Part shown: in pieces, positions 15,836 through 23,772 of the stretch | Numbering within the stretch: position 1 is the first letter of the stretch | How the letters are laid out: each line of letters starts with the position of its first letter | Assembly: GCF_900078675.2 (NCBI RefSeq) | Contig: NZ_LT546237.1 | Span: 2,609,146 to 2,673,145 of the forward strand | Source of the DNA: Mycobacterium interjectum | Lineage (GTDB): Bacteria > Actinomycetota > Actinomycetes > Mycobacteriales > Mycobacteriaceae | Direction of reading: 5' to 3' | DNA length: 64,000 bases | Made by a program: the position numbers and the translations under genes | The notes under the pieces: model-generated | Told to the model about the DNA's origin: nothing | Database searches by the model: none | Seen by the model: the letters and a program-made list of their open reading frames with translations, nothing else

Positions 15836-17001
15836 GCGACGGCATCGGCGGCAAGACGGCGCTCGTCGGGATCGGCCAGACCGAGTTCTCCAAGGAATCG
15901 GGCCGCAGTGAGATGCGACTGGCCTGTGAGGCAGTCATCGCCGCGATCCGCGACGCCGGCATGCGGCCCGCCGACATCGACGGCATGGTCACCTTCAGCG
16001 TCGACGACAACGAGGAGATCGAGGTCGCCCGCAATGTCGGCATCCGGGACTTGACGTATTTCACCCGCGTTCCACACGGTGGCGGGGCGGCCGCGGGAAC
16101 CGTCATGCAGGCCGCAATGGCGGTCGCGACGGGCGCGGCTAACGCGGTGGTGTGTTACCGCGCATTCAACGAGCGCTCTGGGTTTCGCTTCGGCGGCGCC
16201 GGCCGCCAGCCGGGCGTGACACCACTATGGATGGCGCCCTATGCGCCGTTCGGGTTCATGACGCCGGCCGCCTGGGTCGCGTTGCACGCTCAGCGCTACA
16301 TGACGACATACGGCGTTACCAACGCCGATTTCGGCAAGATCTCCGTCATCGACCGCAGGCACGCCGCGAAGAATCCCGACGCTTGGTTCTATGGCAAGCC
16401 GATAACCCTTGAGCAGCACCAGCATTCGCGATGGATCATCGAGCCGGTGCTGCGGCTGCTCGACTGCTGTCAGGAGAGCGACGGCGGGGTTGCGTTGGTG
16501 GTGACGAGCGTCGAGCGCGCGCGAGACCTCGCCAAGCCGCCCGCCGTCATCACCGCCGCCGCACAGGGCGCCGCCCACGACGGCGAGGTGATGACGAGTT
16601 ACTACCGCGAGGAGATCACGGGGCTGCCCGAAATGGGTGTCGTCGGTGACAAGCTATGGCGCGATTCCGGTCTTAAGCCCCAGGACATTTCGACAGCTTT
16701 CCTCTATGACCACTTCACGCCGTTCGTCTTTACCCAACTAGAGGAACTGGGCTTCTGCGATCGAGGGGAGGCCAAGGACTTCGTCTCAGTCGATGAGTTG
16801 TCGCTCGGGGGCCGCATGCCGATCAACACCAACGGCGGGCTGCTCGGCGAGGCCTACATCCACGGCATGAACGGCATCACCGAGGGCGTCCGTCAGGTGC
16901 GCGGCACCTCTTACAACCAGGTCGACAACGTCGAACATGTGCTTGTCACGTCCGGCACGGGCGTTCCGACGAGCGGTCTCATTCTCGCGCCGGATCGCTG
17001 A
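15832..17001 (+). CDS. Ltp2-like thiolase-fold retro-aldolase
   Basis: 389 residues, close to the length of M. tuberculosis Ltp2 (Rv3540c). The thiolase nucleophile region reads 'VPHGGGAAAGT' (80-90) with no Cys, so it is not a thiolase in the usual sense. Tyr292 in 'FLYDHFTPF' and Tyr342 in 'GEAYIHGM' sit where the catalytic tyrosines of the Ltp2 aldolase are described, 50 residues apart. Expected reaction: retro-aldol release of a short acyl-CoA from a beta-hydroxyacyl-CoA whose hydroxyl is on a ring carbon, with the DUF35 protein at 13830 as partner. Last enzyme of the operon. Confidence 0.88.
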   Translation: MSDGIGGKTALVGIGQTEFSKESGRSEMRLACEAVIAAIRDAGMRPADIDGMVTFSVDDNEEIEVARNVGIRDLTYFTRVPHGGGAAAGTVMQAAMAVATGAANAVVCYRAFNERSGFRFGGAGRQPGVTPLWMAPYAPFGFMTPAAWVALHAQRYMTTYGVTNADFGKISVIDRRHAAKNPDAWFYGKPITLEQHQHSRWIIEPVLRLLDCCQESDGGVALVVTSVERARDLAKPPAVITAAAQGAAHDGEVMTSYYREEITGLPEMGVVGDKLWRDSGLKPQDISTAFLYDHFTPFVFTQLEELGFCDRGEAKDFVSVDELSLGGRMPINTNGGLLGEAYIHGMNGITEGVRQVRGTSYNQVDNVEHVLVTSGTGVPTSGLILAPDR

Positions 17002-17024
17002 GTTCGCCGATGCAAGGGAGCCTG

Positions 17025-17621
17025 ATGACCCGTGCGACCGCCGTGGACACCCGCGCGGTGCTCATCTCTGCCGCCTTCACGTGCTTCCGAACGCACGGGC
17101 TGCGAAAGACGACGATCGTCGACATCGCCCGGGCCGCGGAGGTGTCCCGGAGCACGTTCTACGAGTACTTCCGAGACAAGGAAACAGTTGTCGAGGCCTG
17201 CGCGGAGGCGGCGTCGCAGGGCTTCTACCGCAAGCTGGCCAGGGCAATCGAGCGCGACGGCGGCAGCACCCTCGAGGACAAACTGGCCCGGGCAGGCGTC
17301 TTCGTCACCCAGGCCCGCCGACTAGTGGAATCCGAGTTGTATTTCGACCAAGAACAAGTCGACCTGATGCTGACGAAGAATGCGTCGACCCTGCTCCGCG
17401 AATGTGGCGAATTTCTCGCGCCGTACATTTCGGCGGCGAGGCTGACCGGTGAGGTGCGCAGCGATCTCGACATTCGGTCGGCATCGGAGTGGTTTGCGCG
17501 AATCTTGTTCTCGTTGTTCACAACCCCGTCGCCCTACCACGACGCTAACGACGTCGCGGTGGCCGACTTCGTCCGCTCCTATGTCGTGCGGGGATTCGCC
17601 CATGACCGACGCAAGAGGTAG
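17025..17621 (+). CDS. TetR-family transcriptional regulator at the end of the igr-like operon
   Basis: 198 residues. The N-terminal helix-turn-helix is about residues 29-48 ('TTIVDIARAAEVSRSTFYEYF'-type, split here by wording), and the rest is an all-helical ligand domain with no recognisable signature. The ATG at 17025 is preferred over one 15 bases upstream because AAGGGAG lies between them at proper spacing. It is 23 bases behind the aldolase gene and so co-transcribed. The obvious candidate target is the palindrome at 10778 upstream of the operon; it could equally read the 16-bp motif seen elsewhere. Confidence 0.88.
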   Translation: MTRATAVDTRAVLISAAFTCFRTHGLRKTTIVDIARAAEVSRSTFYEYFRDKETVVEACAEAASQGFYRKLARAIERDGGSTLEDKLARAGVFVTQARRLVESELYFDQEQVDLMLTKNASTLLRECGEFLAPYISAARLTGEVRSDLDIRSASEWFARILFSLFTTPSPYHDANDVAVADFVRSYVVRGFAHDRRKR

Positions 17622-17624
17622 CAG

Positions 17625-17645
17625 CGGGTAGCTCTGGAACCCGCC
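17625..17645. terminator. Hairpin between convergent TetR and IclR genes, possible terminator
   Basis: GCGGGT and ACCCGC can pair over a 9-base loop immediately after the TetR stop. There is no U-tract, which is common for mycobacterial terminators. It is the only stem I see in this 33-base convergent gap. Confidence 0.3.
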
Positions 17646-17654
17646 TGCCCCACG

Positions 17655-18527
17655 TCACGGCGCTCTGTGGCCTCTCACTCGGTCGATCTCGCGCAGCAGC
17701 GGATCCGCCGCAGCGCGGATTTCGCTCATCGTCATAACGCGTAACGGGTGGATCCCGAGAATGAGTCGCACGTGGCCTCTCTCGTCCAACACGGGCGCGG
17801 AGATGGTGGCAACCGGGAGCGCATCACGTGCGCTGTCGCCGGACAGCAAGTTCGCCGAAATGAATTCGACGCGCAGTTGGTCGACGACGGAGCGCAGGTT
17901 GTGGGGCACTCTCTCGTTGGACAACGTTTCGATCGCATGAGCCGCCTGCGCCAGCGCCGGGGTCATCCAATCGATGTCATAACCGCGGTCTCGCGTCTGG
18001 GCCAACACTGCGCGAAGGCGCTCGGCCAACGACGTGTCTCCTGCCGCGCCGCGCTGAATCCACGATTCTTGCTCGCTTGGGATATCCCAAGCGGCGCAGG
18101 CGATCCCGAACGGCGGGGCGTACGGGATACGCTCGTAGGAAGCGACCGGCTTAGTGGACCCGTCAGGAGTTTCGAACGCGGTAATCACCAGTTCATCTCC
18201 ATTGCGCTCGACTACCGAGGCCGGCGTACGGGTGGTCTCGGCGAGACGGCGGATGGCCTCGCGGGCGACGGCCAGAAGTGGGCGCGTGGCTTCGAACCTC
18301 TCCGCGATGAGGGCAACAGTCAGGCCAAGGACAAATTTTTTGGAAATGGGATCCCGGGTCGCCCAACCGCGGTCGCACAGAGTCTTGAGTATGGAGTGTG
18401 CCGTCGCCTGAGAAAGACCGAGCTCGCGGGCGACGTCGGAAAAGCGGTGCCCGCCACTTTCCGGCCGGCTGAGCAACTCGACGACATCGAGGACACGCTC
18501 GGCCGGCGCTGAAGTGACTCCGCGCAT
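17655..18527 (-). CDS. IclR-family transcriptional regulator
   Basis: 290 residues. Winged helix at about 10-65 with recognition segment 'ELGLSQATAHSILKTL', then a GAF-like ligand domain containing 'FGIACAAWD' and the C-terminal 'ISAPVLDERGHVRLILGI' strand pair typical of IclR proteins. It diverges from the alcohol dehydrogenase operon at 18623, and an 18-bp inverted repeat lies in the 95-base gap between them, so it very probably controls that operon and itself. Ligand unknown, likely an aromatic or alicyclic acid. Confidence 0.9.
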   Translation of the reverse strand: MRGVTSAPAERVLDVVELLSRPESGGHRFSDVARELGLSQATAHSILKTLCDRGWATRDPISKKFVLGLTVALIAERFEATRPLLAVAREAIRRLAETTRTPASVVERNGDELVITAFETPDGSTKPVASYERIPYAPPFGIACAAWDIPSEQESWIQRGAAGDTSLAERLRAVLAQTRDRGYDIDWMTPALAQAAHAIETLSNERVPHNLRSVVDQLRVEFISANLLSGDSARDALPVATISAPVLDERGHVRLILGIHPLRVMTMSEIRAAADPLLREIDRVRGHRAP

Positions 18528-18580
18528 CTTGACTCCCTTCGCGCCGCATCCTACGGTCGACTCAGTAATCAGATAAAAAT

Positions 18581-18598
18581 TTCTCTAATAGTAGAGAA
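18581..18598. promoter_or_regulatory. Inverted repeat TTCTCTA-N4-TAGAGAA, candidate IclR operator
   Basis: TTCTCTAATAGTAGAGAA has perfect 7-bp arms around ATAG. It sits 53 bases from the IclR start and 24 from the alcohol dehydrogenase start, in an AT-rich patch. Its arms are the mirror arrangement of the GAGAAY motif, so I treat it as a different operator. Confidence 0.55.
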
Positions 18599-18622
18599 TA
18601 TCTCATGAGGATGTGACAGCCA

Positions 18623-19672
18623 GTGCGGGCCGTGGTGCTGCGAGGCGGTGAGCTTACGGTTCGCGAGACTGCCGATCCCGTTCCCGGACAGAGCGATTTG
18701 CTGCTCAAGACCCTCAGCACCGCGATCTGTGCGTCCGATGTGCACTACATGGACCATCCGGAGTTGGCGGTCGACGATCCGACGGGTCGGTCGCTCTATG
18801 ACCCCGACCGCGACATCGTCTTGGGGCACGAGTTCGTGGGCGAGGTCATCGGCCACGGCCCTGGTTGCGGCGATGGCTTCCCGATCGGGGCCAGGGTGAC
18901 GTCGATGCCGATCCGGTTGGTGGACGGCGGCGCCGGGGGTTTACGCATCATCGGACAGCACCCCGAGGCGCAGGGCAGTTTCGGAGAGTTGCTCGTGGTA
19001 CCCGAGGCAACGGCGAGGGTTATAGAGGGTTCGGTGTCCAGCGATGCGGTCGCCGTTGTCGACGCCTTCGCGGTCGGCGAGTTTTATGTCCGCGCCTCGA
19101 ATTTGCAGCCCGGCGAGATCCCGATCGTCGTCGGCGCGGGTGCCATCGGGCTTTCGGCGGTCGCTGCGCTCAGCGCGCGCGGGGTTGATCCGATCATCGT
19201 GTCCGACTTCAGCGCCGAGCGCCGCGAACTGGCCCACACGGGGTTCGGCGCGCATGTTCTGGTCGACCCGGCACAGCAGTCGGTGTTCGAGGCCTTCCGC
19301 AAGGTTCGTGCCGAACGGCACCTGGCCGGCTCCGCCGTGGTATTCGAATGCGTTGGTGCTGCGGGTCTCATCGACAAGATTGTCGCGGAGGCGGAGTTCT
19401 CGTCGCGCATCTACTGCGCGGGTGGCTGGTACACCGGCGACACCCTCAACATCACCGCAGCCACACGAAACGGTCTCACGCTGCAGTTCGGTGGAGGGCC
19501 CCTGCCGCAGGACTGGTACGGCGTTTTGCACGCGGTCGTCGAGGGGAAGCTCGACCCACTGCCCAGCGTCGGCAAGATCATCGGTCTCGACGAGGTGCCG
19601 GCGGCGCTGGAGGCGGCGCGGCGGTCCGAAGGGCCGCCCCGCGTGGTGATTCACCCGAACGGTGACCTCTGA
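18623..19672 (+). CDS. Zinc-type alcohol dehydrogenase (MDR superfamily)
   Basis: 349 residues. Catalytic zinc ligands are visible as Cys36 ('ICASDVH') and His69/Glu70 ('LGHEFVGEV'); the lobe that normally carries the four structural-zinc cysteines is absent ('VTSMPIRLVDGGAG' instead). The NAD(P) Rossmann motif is 'VVGAGAIGLSAVA'. It would oxidise a secondary or primary alcohol intermediate. GTG start, with GAGGA about 11 bases upstream. First gene of an operon facing away from IclR; its stop overlaps the next ATG (TGATG). Confidence 0.88.
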   Translation: MRAVVLRGGELTVRETADPVPGQSDLLLKTLSTAICASDVHYMDHPELAVDDPTGRSLYDPDRDIVLGHEFVGEVIGHGPGCGDGFPIGARVTSMPIRLVDGGAGGLRIIGQHPEAQGSFGELLVVPEATARVIEGSVSSDAVAVVDAFAVGEFYVRASNLQPGEIPIVVGAGAIGLSAVAALSARGVDPIIVSDFSAERRELAHTGFGAHVLVDPAQQSVFEAFRKVRAERHLAGSAVVFECVGAAGLIDKIVAEAEFSSRIYCAGGWYTGDTLNITAATRNGLTLQFGGGPLPQDWYGVLHAVVEGKLDPLPSVGKIIGLDEVPAALEAARRSEGPPRVVIHPNGDL

Positions 19673-20079
19673 TGTCGGACCGCGACGACATTTTCGACCT
19701 GACGGTCCGATACGCAACGGCAATCGACAGTCAGCAATATTGGCTTCTCACGAGAGTTTTCACGGAGGATGCACGCGTCGACTACGGTGTGGTCGGCCAG
19801 TGGGCCGGTGGCGCAGAGGTTGCGCAGTTTATGGAGGCAGTCCATGTCGGTGCGGCGCACACGATCCATCGAATGACCAACCAGGCCATAGCAATAGACG
19901 GGGACACGGCGACGATCCGCACCTACGTCGACGCACTGATCCTGATGGAGGACGGCTCGGGCGCGAACCCCGTCGGTTACTACGACGACCACGTCGCACG
20001 GACGCCGGACGGTTGGCGGATCGACCACCGTACCTACACATCGGTTCGGCTCGCTGCAGTGACGGGCGCCCATGGGTGA
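19672..20079 (+). CDS. SnoaL-like NTF2-fold protein
   Basis: 135 residues. 'DLTVRYATAIDSQQYWLL' and 'FTEDARVDYG' at the N-terminus and 'GWRIDHRTYTSVRL' at the C-terminus are typical of the SnoaL_4 subgroup found beside steroid and aromatic catabolic genes. Possible isomerase, dehydratase or hydroxylase component. Start overlaps the dehydrogenase stop, and its end overlaps the SDR start by 8 bases. Confidence 0.85.
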   Translation: MSDRDDIFDLTVRYATAIDSQQYWLLTRVFTEDARVDYGVVGQWAGGAEVAQFMEAVHVGAAHTIHRMTNQAIAIDGDTATIRTYVDALILMEDGSGANPVGYYDDHVARTPDGWRIDHRTYTSVRLAAVTGAHG

Positions 20080-20905
20080 TATCGCACAAAGCTACGGACC
20101 GTGGGCGGTGGTCGTCGGCGCGTCCGACGGGTGCGGCGCGTTGTTCGCCGAGCGGTTGGCGCAGGAAGGGGTGAACGTTGCGCTCGTCGCTCGTCGCCAG
20201 CACCTTCTCGACACGGTGGCCGGGGCAATTCACGAGCGCACCGGTGTCGAAACTCGGGCTCTCGCCATCGATCTCACCGAGGCCGACGCCTCGCAGTCCA
20301 TTATCGACGCCACCGCAGACCTCGAGGTCGGCATGCTGGTGTATTGCGCCGGCGGGGATCCGAATTATCAACCTTTTCTTGCCAATCCGGTATCGGCAGC
20401 CGAAGCCCTGCTGCAACGCAACTGCCTGGTGCTGATGCGGTTGTGTCACCATTTCGCGGGCCTCATGGTTGAGCGTGGACGGGGCGGCATCGTGAACTTT
20501 ACTTCGGGCGCCGCGCTGGCCGGTGGCCGAAACATGGTGGCATACGGAGGAACCAAGGCCTTCGACATGGTTTTCACCGAGGGGCTCTGGGCGGAGTTGC
20601 ACGACAAGGGCGTTGACGTCCTGGGTCTGGTCCTCGGCATGACCGACACACCGGCTCTGCGGCAACTGGAGTTCGAGCGCGGCCGACTCAAATCTCTCGA
20701 CGAGATTCCCCCGGGCGCGGTGACCGCGGCGAGCGTCGTGGATGAGGCTTTCGCCAACCTTCGCAACGGACCGACGATCGCCACGGGCGATGACGTCCAG
20801 ATGGCGTCTGAACTTTTCAAGTCCATGTCGCGCAACGAAGTGGTTCGTCTGATCATGCAGGCAAGTGCCGAAGTCATGGGTTCCGACGCACGGCAGCGGG
20901 GTTAG
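20072..20905 (+). CDS. Short-chain dehydrogenase/reductase
   Basis: 277 residues of the classical SDR fold. The cofactor loop is 'VVGASDGCGALFA' (Gly-rich, near 14-27), Ser145 ('NFTSGAALA'), and Tyr158/Lys162 ('AYGGTK') complete the active site. 'VALVARR' after strand 2 favours NADP(H). The NNAG position reads 'YCAGGD'. It probably interconverts a hydroxyl and a ketone on the operon's substrate. Overlaps SnoaL by 8 bases; the LLM gene follows 9 bases later. Confidence 0.87.
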   Translation: MGDIAQSYGPWAVVVGASDGCGALFAERLAQEGVNVALVARRQHLLDTVAGAIHERTGVETRALAIDLTEADASQSIIDATADLEVGMLVYCAGGDPNYQPFLANPVSAAEALLQRNCLVLMRLCHHFAGLMVERGRGGIVNFTSGAALAGGRNMVAYGGTKAFDMVFTEGLWAELHDKGVDVLGLVLGMTDTPALRQLEFERGRLKSLDEIPPGAVTAASVVDEAFANLRNGPTIATGDDVQMASELFKSMSRNEVVRLIMQASAEVMGSDARQRG

Positions 20906-20913
20906 ACAGGGCT

Positions 20914-21867
20914 ATGTTCACCCTTCGCTTCGACATGCGAGCGCCCTCCATCGGAGCGCCGGCCACCGAGTTGTACGCCGCGGCCACTGAGATGTCGGCG
21001 TGGGCCGAGCAGCATGGCTGTATCGCCGTCGTACTGTGCGAACACCACTGTGCAGACGACGGTTATCTGCCGTCGCCGTTGCTGCTCGGCGCGGCCATCG
21101 CGGCTCGCACGAAGCAACTGATGCTGAACCTGACGATTTTGCTGCCGTTCTACGATCCGGCACGGCTGGCCGAGGACATCGCCGTGCTGGATCACATCAG
21201 CGCGGGCAGAGCCACCTACGTATTCGGAATCGGATATCGCGCTGAGGAATACGATCACTTCGGACTCTCTATGTCCGACCGCGGTAGGCTGGCGGACGAG
21301 AAGCTCGCCGTACTACGCCGCCTCCTGGCCGGCGAAGAAATCGAACACGGTGGCAGGCGAATGAAGGTCACCCCACGACCGCGCACGCCGGAAGGTCCCA
21401 TGATGAGCTGGGGCGGTGCCAGCCTGGCAGCCGCCCGGCGTGCTGGACGCAACGGTCTCGGGTTGCTTGCCAACGGCGGAGTGCCCGGAATGCGCGATGC
21501 CTACGAAAAAGCATGCCGCGACAACGGGTTCGAGCCCGGCTTCGTCCTCATCCCCGAGCGTAATGCGGCGACCAACTGCTTCGTCGCCGAGGACGTCGAC
21601 GCGGCGTGGGACGAGATCGGCAAGTACCTCCTGCACGATGCGATGGCCTACTCAGAGTGGAACCCCGACAACGCCGTGTCTGCCAACATCACCACCGCCA
21701 CGACCATCGACGAGCTTCGCAATACGTCGTCACATGTGATCCTCTCGGTCGACGAAGCGCGGAAGCGCATCGCAGCCGGTGAGGTGTTCAACGTCTCGCC
21801 GCTATGTGGCGGGATACCGCCCGCGATCGCTTGGCCCTATTTAAAGAGATTCGCCGAGCTGCACTAG
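20914..21867 (+). CDS. LLM-class flavin/F420-dependent oxidoreductase
   Basis: 317-residue luciferase-like monooxygenase fold. 'VVLCEHHCADDGYLPSPL' is the typical strand-2 loop of flavin-dependent members, followed by 'ILLPFYDPARLAEDIAVLD' and 'GIGYRAEEYDHFGLS'. Members oxygenate or reduce cyclic ketones and similar substrates; the H-H-x-x-D-D-G arrangement resembles FMN-dependent monooxygenases more than F420 reductases. It is only distantly like the enzyme at 2941. Fourth gene of the operon, 16 bases ahead of the NTF2-like gene. Confidence 0.85.
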   Translation: MFTLRFDMRAPSIGAPATELYAAATEMSAWAEQHGCIAVVLCEHHCADDGYLPSPLLLGAAIAARTKQLMLNLTILLPFYDPARLAEDIAVLDHISAGRATYVFGIGYRAEEYDHFGLSMSDRGRLADEKLAVLRRLLAGEEIEHGGRRMKVTPRPRTPEGPMMSWGGASLAAARRAGRNGLGLLANGGVPGMRDAYEKACRDNGFEPGFVLIPERNAATNCFVAEDVDAAWDEIGKYLLHDAMAYSEWNPDNAVSANITTATTIDELRNTSSHVILSVDEARKRIAAGEVFNVSPLCGGIPPAIAWPYLKRFAELH

Positions 21868-21882
21868 CCGAAAGGACATGAG

Positions 21883-22434
21883 ATGACTCGGGACCGCGTG
21901 GCGCTACACGAAAGGATTGCCTTCGCGAAGTGGGAGGGCTATGCAAAACCGATTGAACGCAACCGCCACGTTACCTTCGGCGACGAGTTCATCTGGGCAC
22001 CCAATTCTGTGATGATGAGTCCCCTGTTCAACGACGGTGTCCCGCAGTCGGCAGCCGACATGCTCTCCGACGAGGTCGCGGCGGCCGTCGCCAAGTATGC
22101 GCCGGACGGCGATATTCTCACCCCGGAGTGGCGCATGTGGTGGAAGCACATGCCGGACTACCGGCTAATCAGCCCATTCGAATGTGTGGCCGGCGATTGG
22201 GGCTTCTCCTCCTGCGACACCTATGCGGGGACACTTCCCGACGGGACACGGTTGGAACTGCGGGAATGGGACTACATCTGGACCGACGAGAACGGGCATA
22301 TCACGCGCTGGGACTGGTTTGTCGACTCGGCCGAGTGGAAATCGTTGCTTGCACTGATCGGGCTCGAGCCCGACGGGCTGACTAGCCAGGAGTACACCAT
22401 CAACTTCCTGAAGGAGGGCGGCGTGGGGGCCTAG
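21883..22434 (+). CDS. NTF2-like protein, paralogue of 24933-25481
   Basis: 183 residues. A NTF2-type sheet is suggested by 'RMWWKHMPDYRLISPFEC', 'WGFSSCDTYAGTLPDG' and 'EWDYIWTDENGHITRWDWF'. The protein at 24933 shares most of these segments nearly unchanged, clearly a duplicate. Function unknown; the conserved Trp- and His-rich core suggests a ligand cavity. It directly precedes a P450, as its paralogue neighbours one, so a partnership with P450 chemistry is plausible but unproven. Ribosome site GAAAGGACATGAG before the ATG. Confidence 0.75.
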   Translation: MTRDRVALHERIAFAKWEGYAKPIERNRHVTFGDEFIWAPNSVMMSPLFNDGVPQSAADMLSDEVAAAVAKYAPDGDILTPEWRMWWKHMPDYRLISPFECVAGDWGFSSCDTYAGTLPDGTRLELREWDYIWTDENGHITRWDWFVDSAEWKSLLALIGLEPDGLTSQEYTINFLKEGGVGA

Positions 22435-22472
22435 CGCTCCAGCGCAGGGGCGTTCGCGATTCTGAAAAAACC

Positions 22473-23708
22473 ATGATGTCAATGAACGATCAATCTGGCA
22501 CGTCTCTGGGATCTGTTCACTTCGATCCCTTCTCGGATGAGTTCTTCAACGATCCGTTCGAGACCTACCGCCAACTACGCGATCGGGCGCCGGTCTACCA
22601 CAGCACTCAGTACGACTTCTGGGCCCTTTCTCGCTATGAAGATGTCGCGAGCGCAATGCGTGATCACGAACAGTATTCCTCCGCAAAGGGTGTGACCCTC
22701 GATCATTTCATCGATCCTGACGCGATGATCCCGCAAGGGGTGATCATCATGATGGACCCTCCGCAGCACACCAGAATGCGGTCGCTGGTGAACAAGGTAT
22801 TTACCCCGCGTGCGATCGCCAAGCTCGAGCCGATGATCCGGAAGGTGATCGACACAATCGCGCGAACCATCGATGTGACGTCGTTCGACATGGTCGAGGA
22901 CTTCTCGGCGCTGTTCCCCGTCGAGATCATCACCACGATGTTGGGGGTGCCGCCGGACGGTCGCCAGCAGATCCGGCACTGGCTCGACGCACTGCTGGAA
23001 CGCGAGCCGGGAAACATCAGCACGACGCCGCACGGCCGCGAGTCGGCGGTGACCATGTGGAGGTATTACTACGACCTTGTCGTCGAGAAACGCGCCAACC
23101 CGCAAGACGACATGATTTCGCGCCTCACCCAGGTCGAGGTCGAACGCGATGACGGCACCATGACCCGCCTCGACGACATGGAGATTTCGGCCTTTGCGTC
23201 GTTGCTCGGTGGTGCGGGCGCCGAGACGGTGACCAAGCTGGTCGCCAGCGCCGCAGTCGTGTTTGCGCGACACCAAGACCAATGGCAGGCACTACGGCGA
23301 GACCGAAGCCTCATCCCCGCCGCCTTCGAAGAGCTGTTGCGTTACGAGGGACCATCGCAATACGACATCCGTTGGAGCAAAGTCGATGTCGAGCTTCACG
23401 GCACGGTGATACCCGAGCACAAGCCGGTGATGCTCATCAATGGTTCGGCCACCAGGGATGAGCGTGCGTTCGTCGACGCGGATCGCTTCGACATCTATCG
23501 TCGGCACTCAGGCCACAACCTCGGATTCGGCTACGGAATACACAGCTGTCTCGGCGCGGCACTGGCGCGCATGGAGGGACGCATTGCCATCGATGCCCTG
23601 TTGGACTTGATCCCCGAGTTCGAGGTAGACGTCGCGGGCCTGCAACGGGTCAAGATGCCGAATGTCTTCGGCTGGGGACGCGTACCCGTACGTGCGGTAG
23701 CGCAATGA
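22473..23708 (+). CDS. Cytochrome P450, paralogue of 25515-26747
   Basis: 411 residues. Heme loop 'FGYGIHSCLGAALARME' with Cys359, E-x-x-R in 'FEELLRY', I-helix 'LLGGAGAETVTKL'. It shares long stretches with the P450 at 25515, for example 'FTPRAIAKLE', 'FSALFPVEIITTMLGVP' and the whole heme loop. Likely hydroxylates the ring substrate handled by this operon; electron partners are not encoded here. Start choice: two ATGs 6 bases apart and a weak ribosome site, so the exact N-terminus is uncertain. Confidence 0.9.
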   Translation: MMSMNDQSGTSLGSVHFDPFSDEFFNDPFETYRQLRDRAPVYHSTQYDFWALSRYEDVASAMRDHEQYSSAKGVTLDHFIDPDAMIPQGVIIMMDPPQHTRMRSLVNKVFTPRAIAKLEPMIRKVIDTIARTIDVTSFDMVEDFSALFPVEIITTMLGVPPDGRQQIRHWLDALLEREPGNISTTPHGRESAVTMWRYYYDLVVEKRANPQDDMISRLTQVEVERDDGTMTRLDDMEISAFASLLGGAGAETVTKLVASAAVVFARHQDQWQALRRDRSLIPAAFEELLRYEGPSQYDIRWSKVDVELHGTVIPEHKPVMLINGSATRDERAFVDADRFDIYRRHSGHNLGFGYGIHSCLGAALARMEGRIAIDALLDLIPEFEVDVAGLQRVKMPNVFGWGRVPVRAVAQ

Positions 23709-23772
23709 TCCGCCGTAACCGTGGAGCACGACGATGTCGGCTCTTGAAACAACGCACATAGGAGACTGAACG

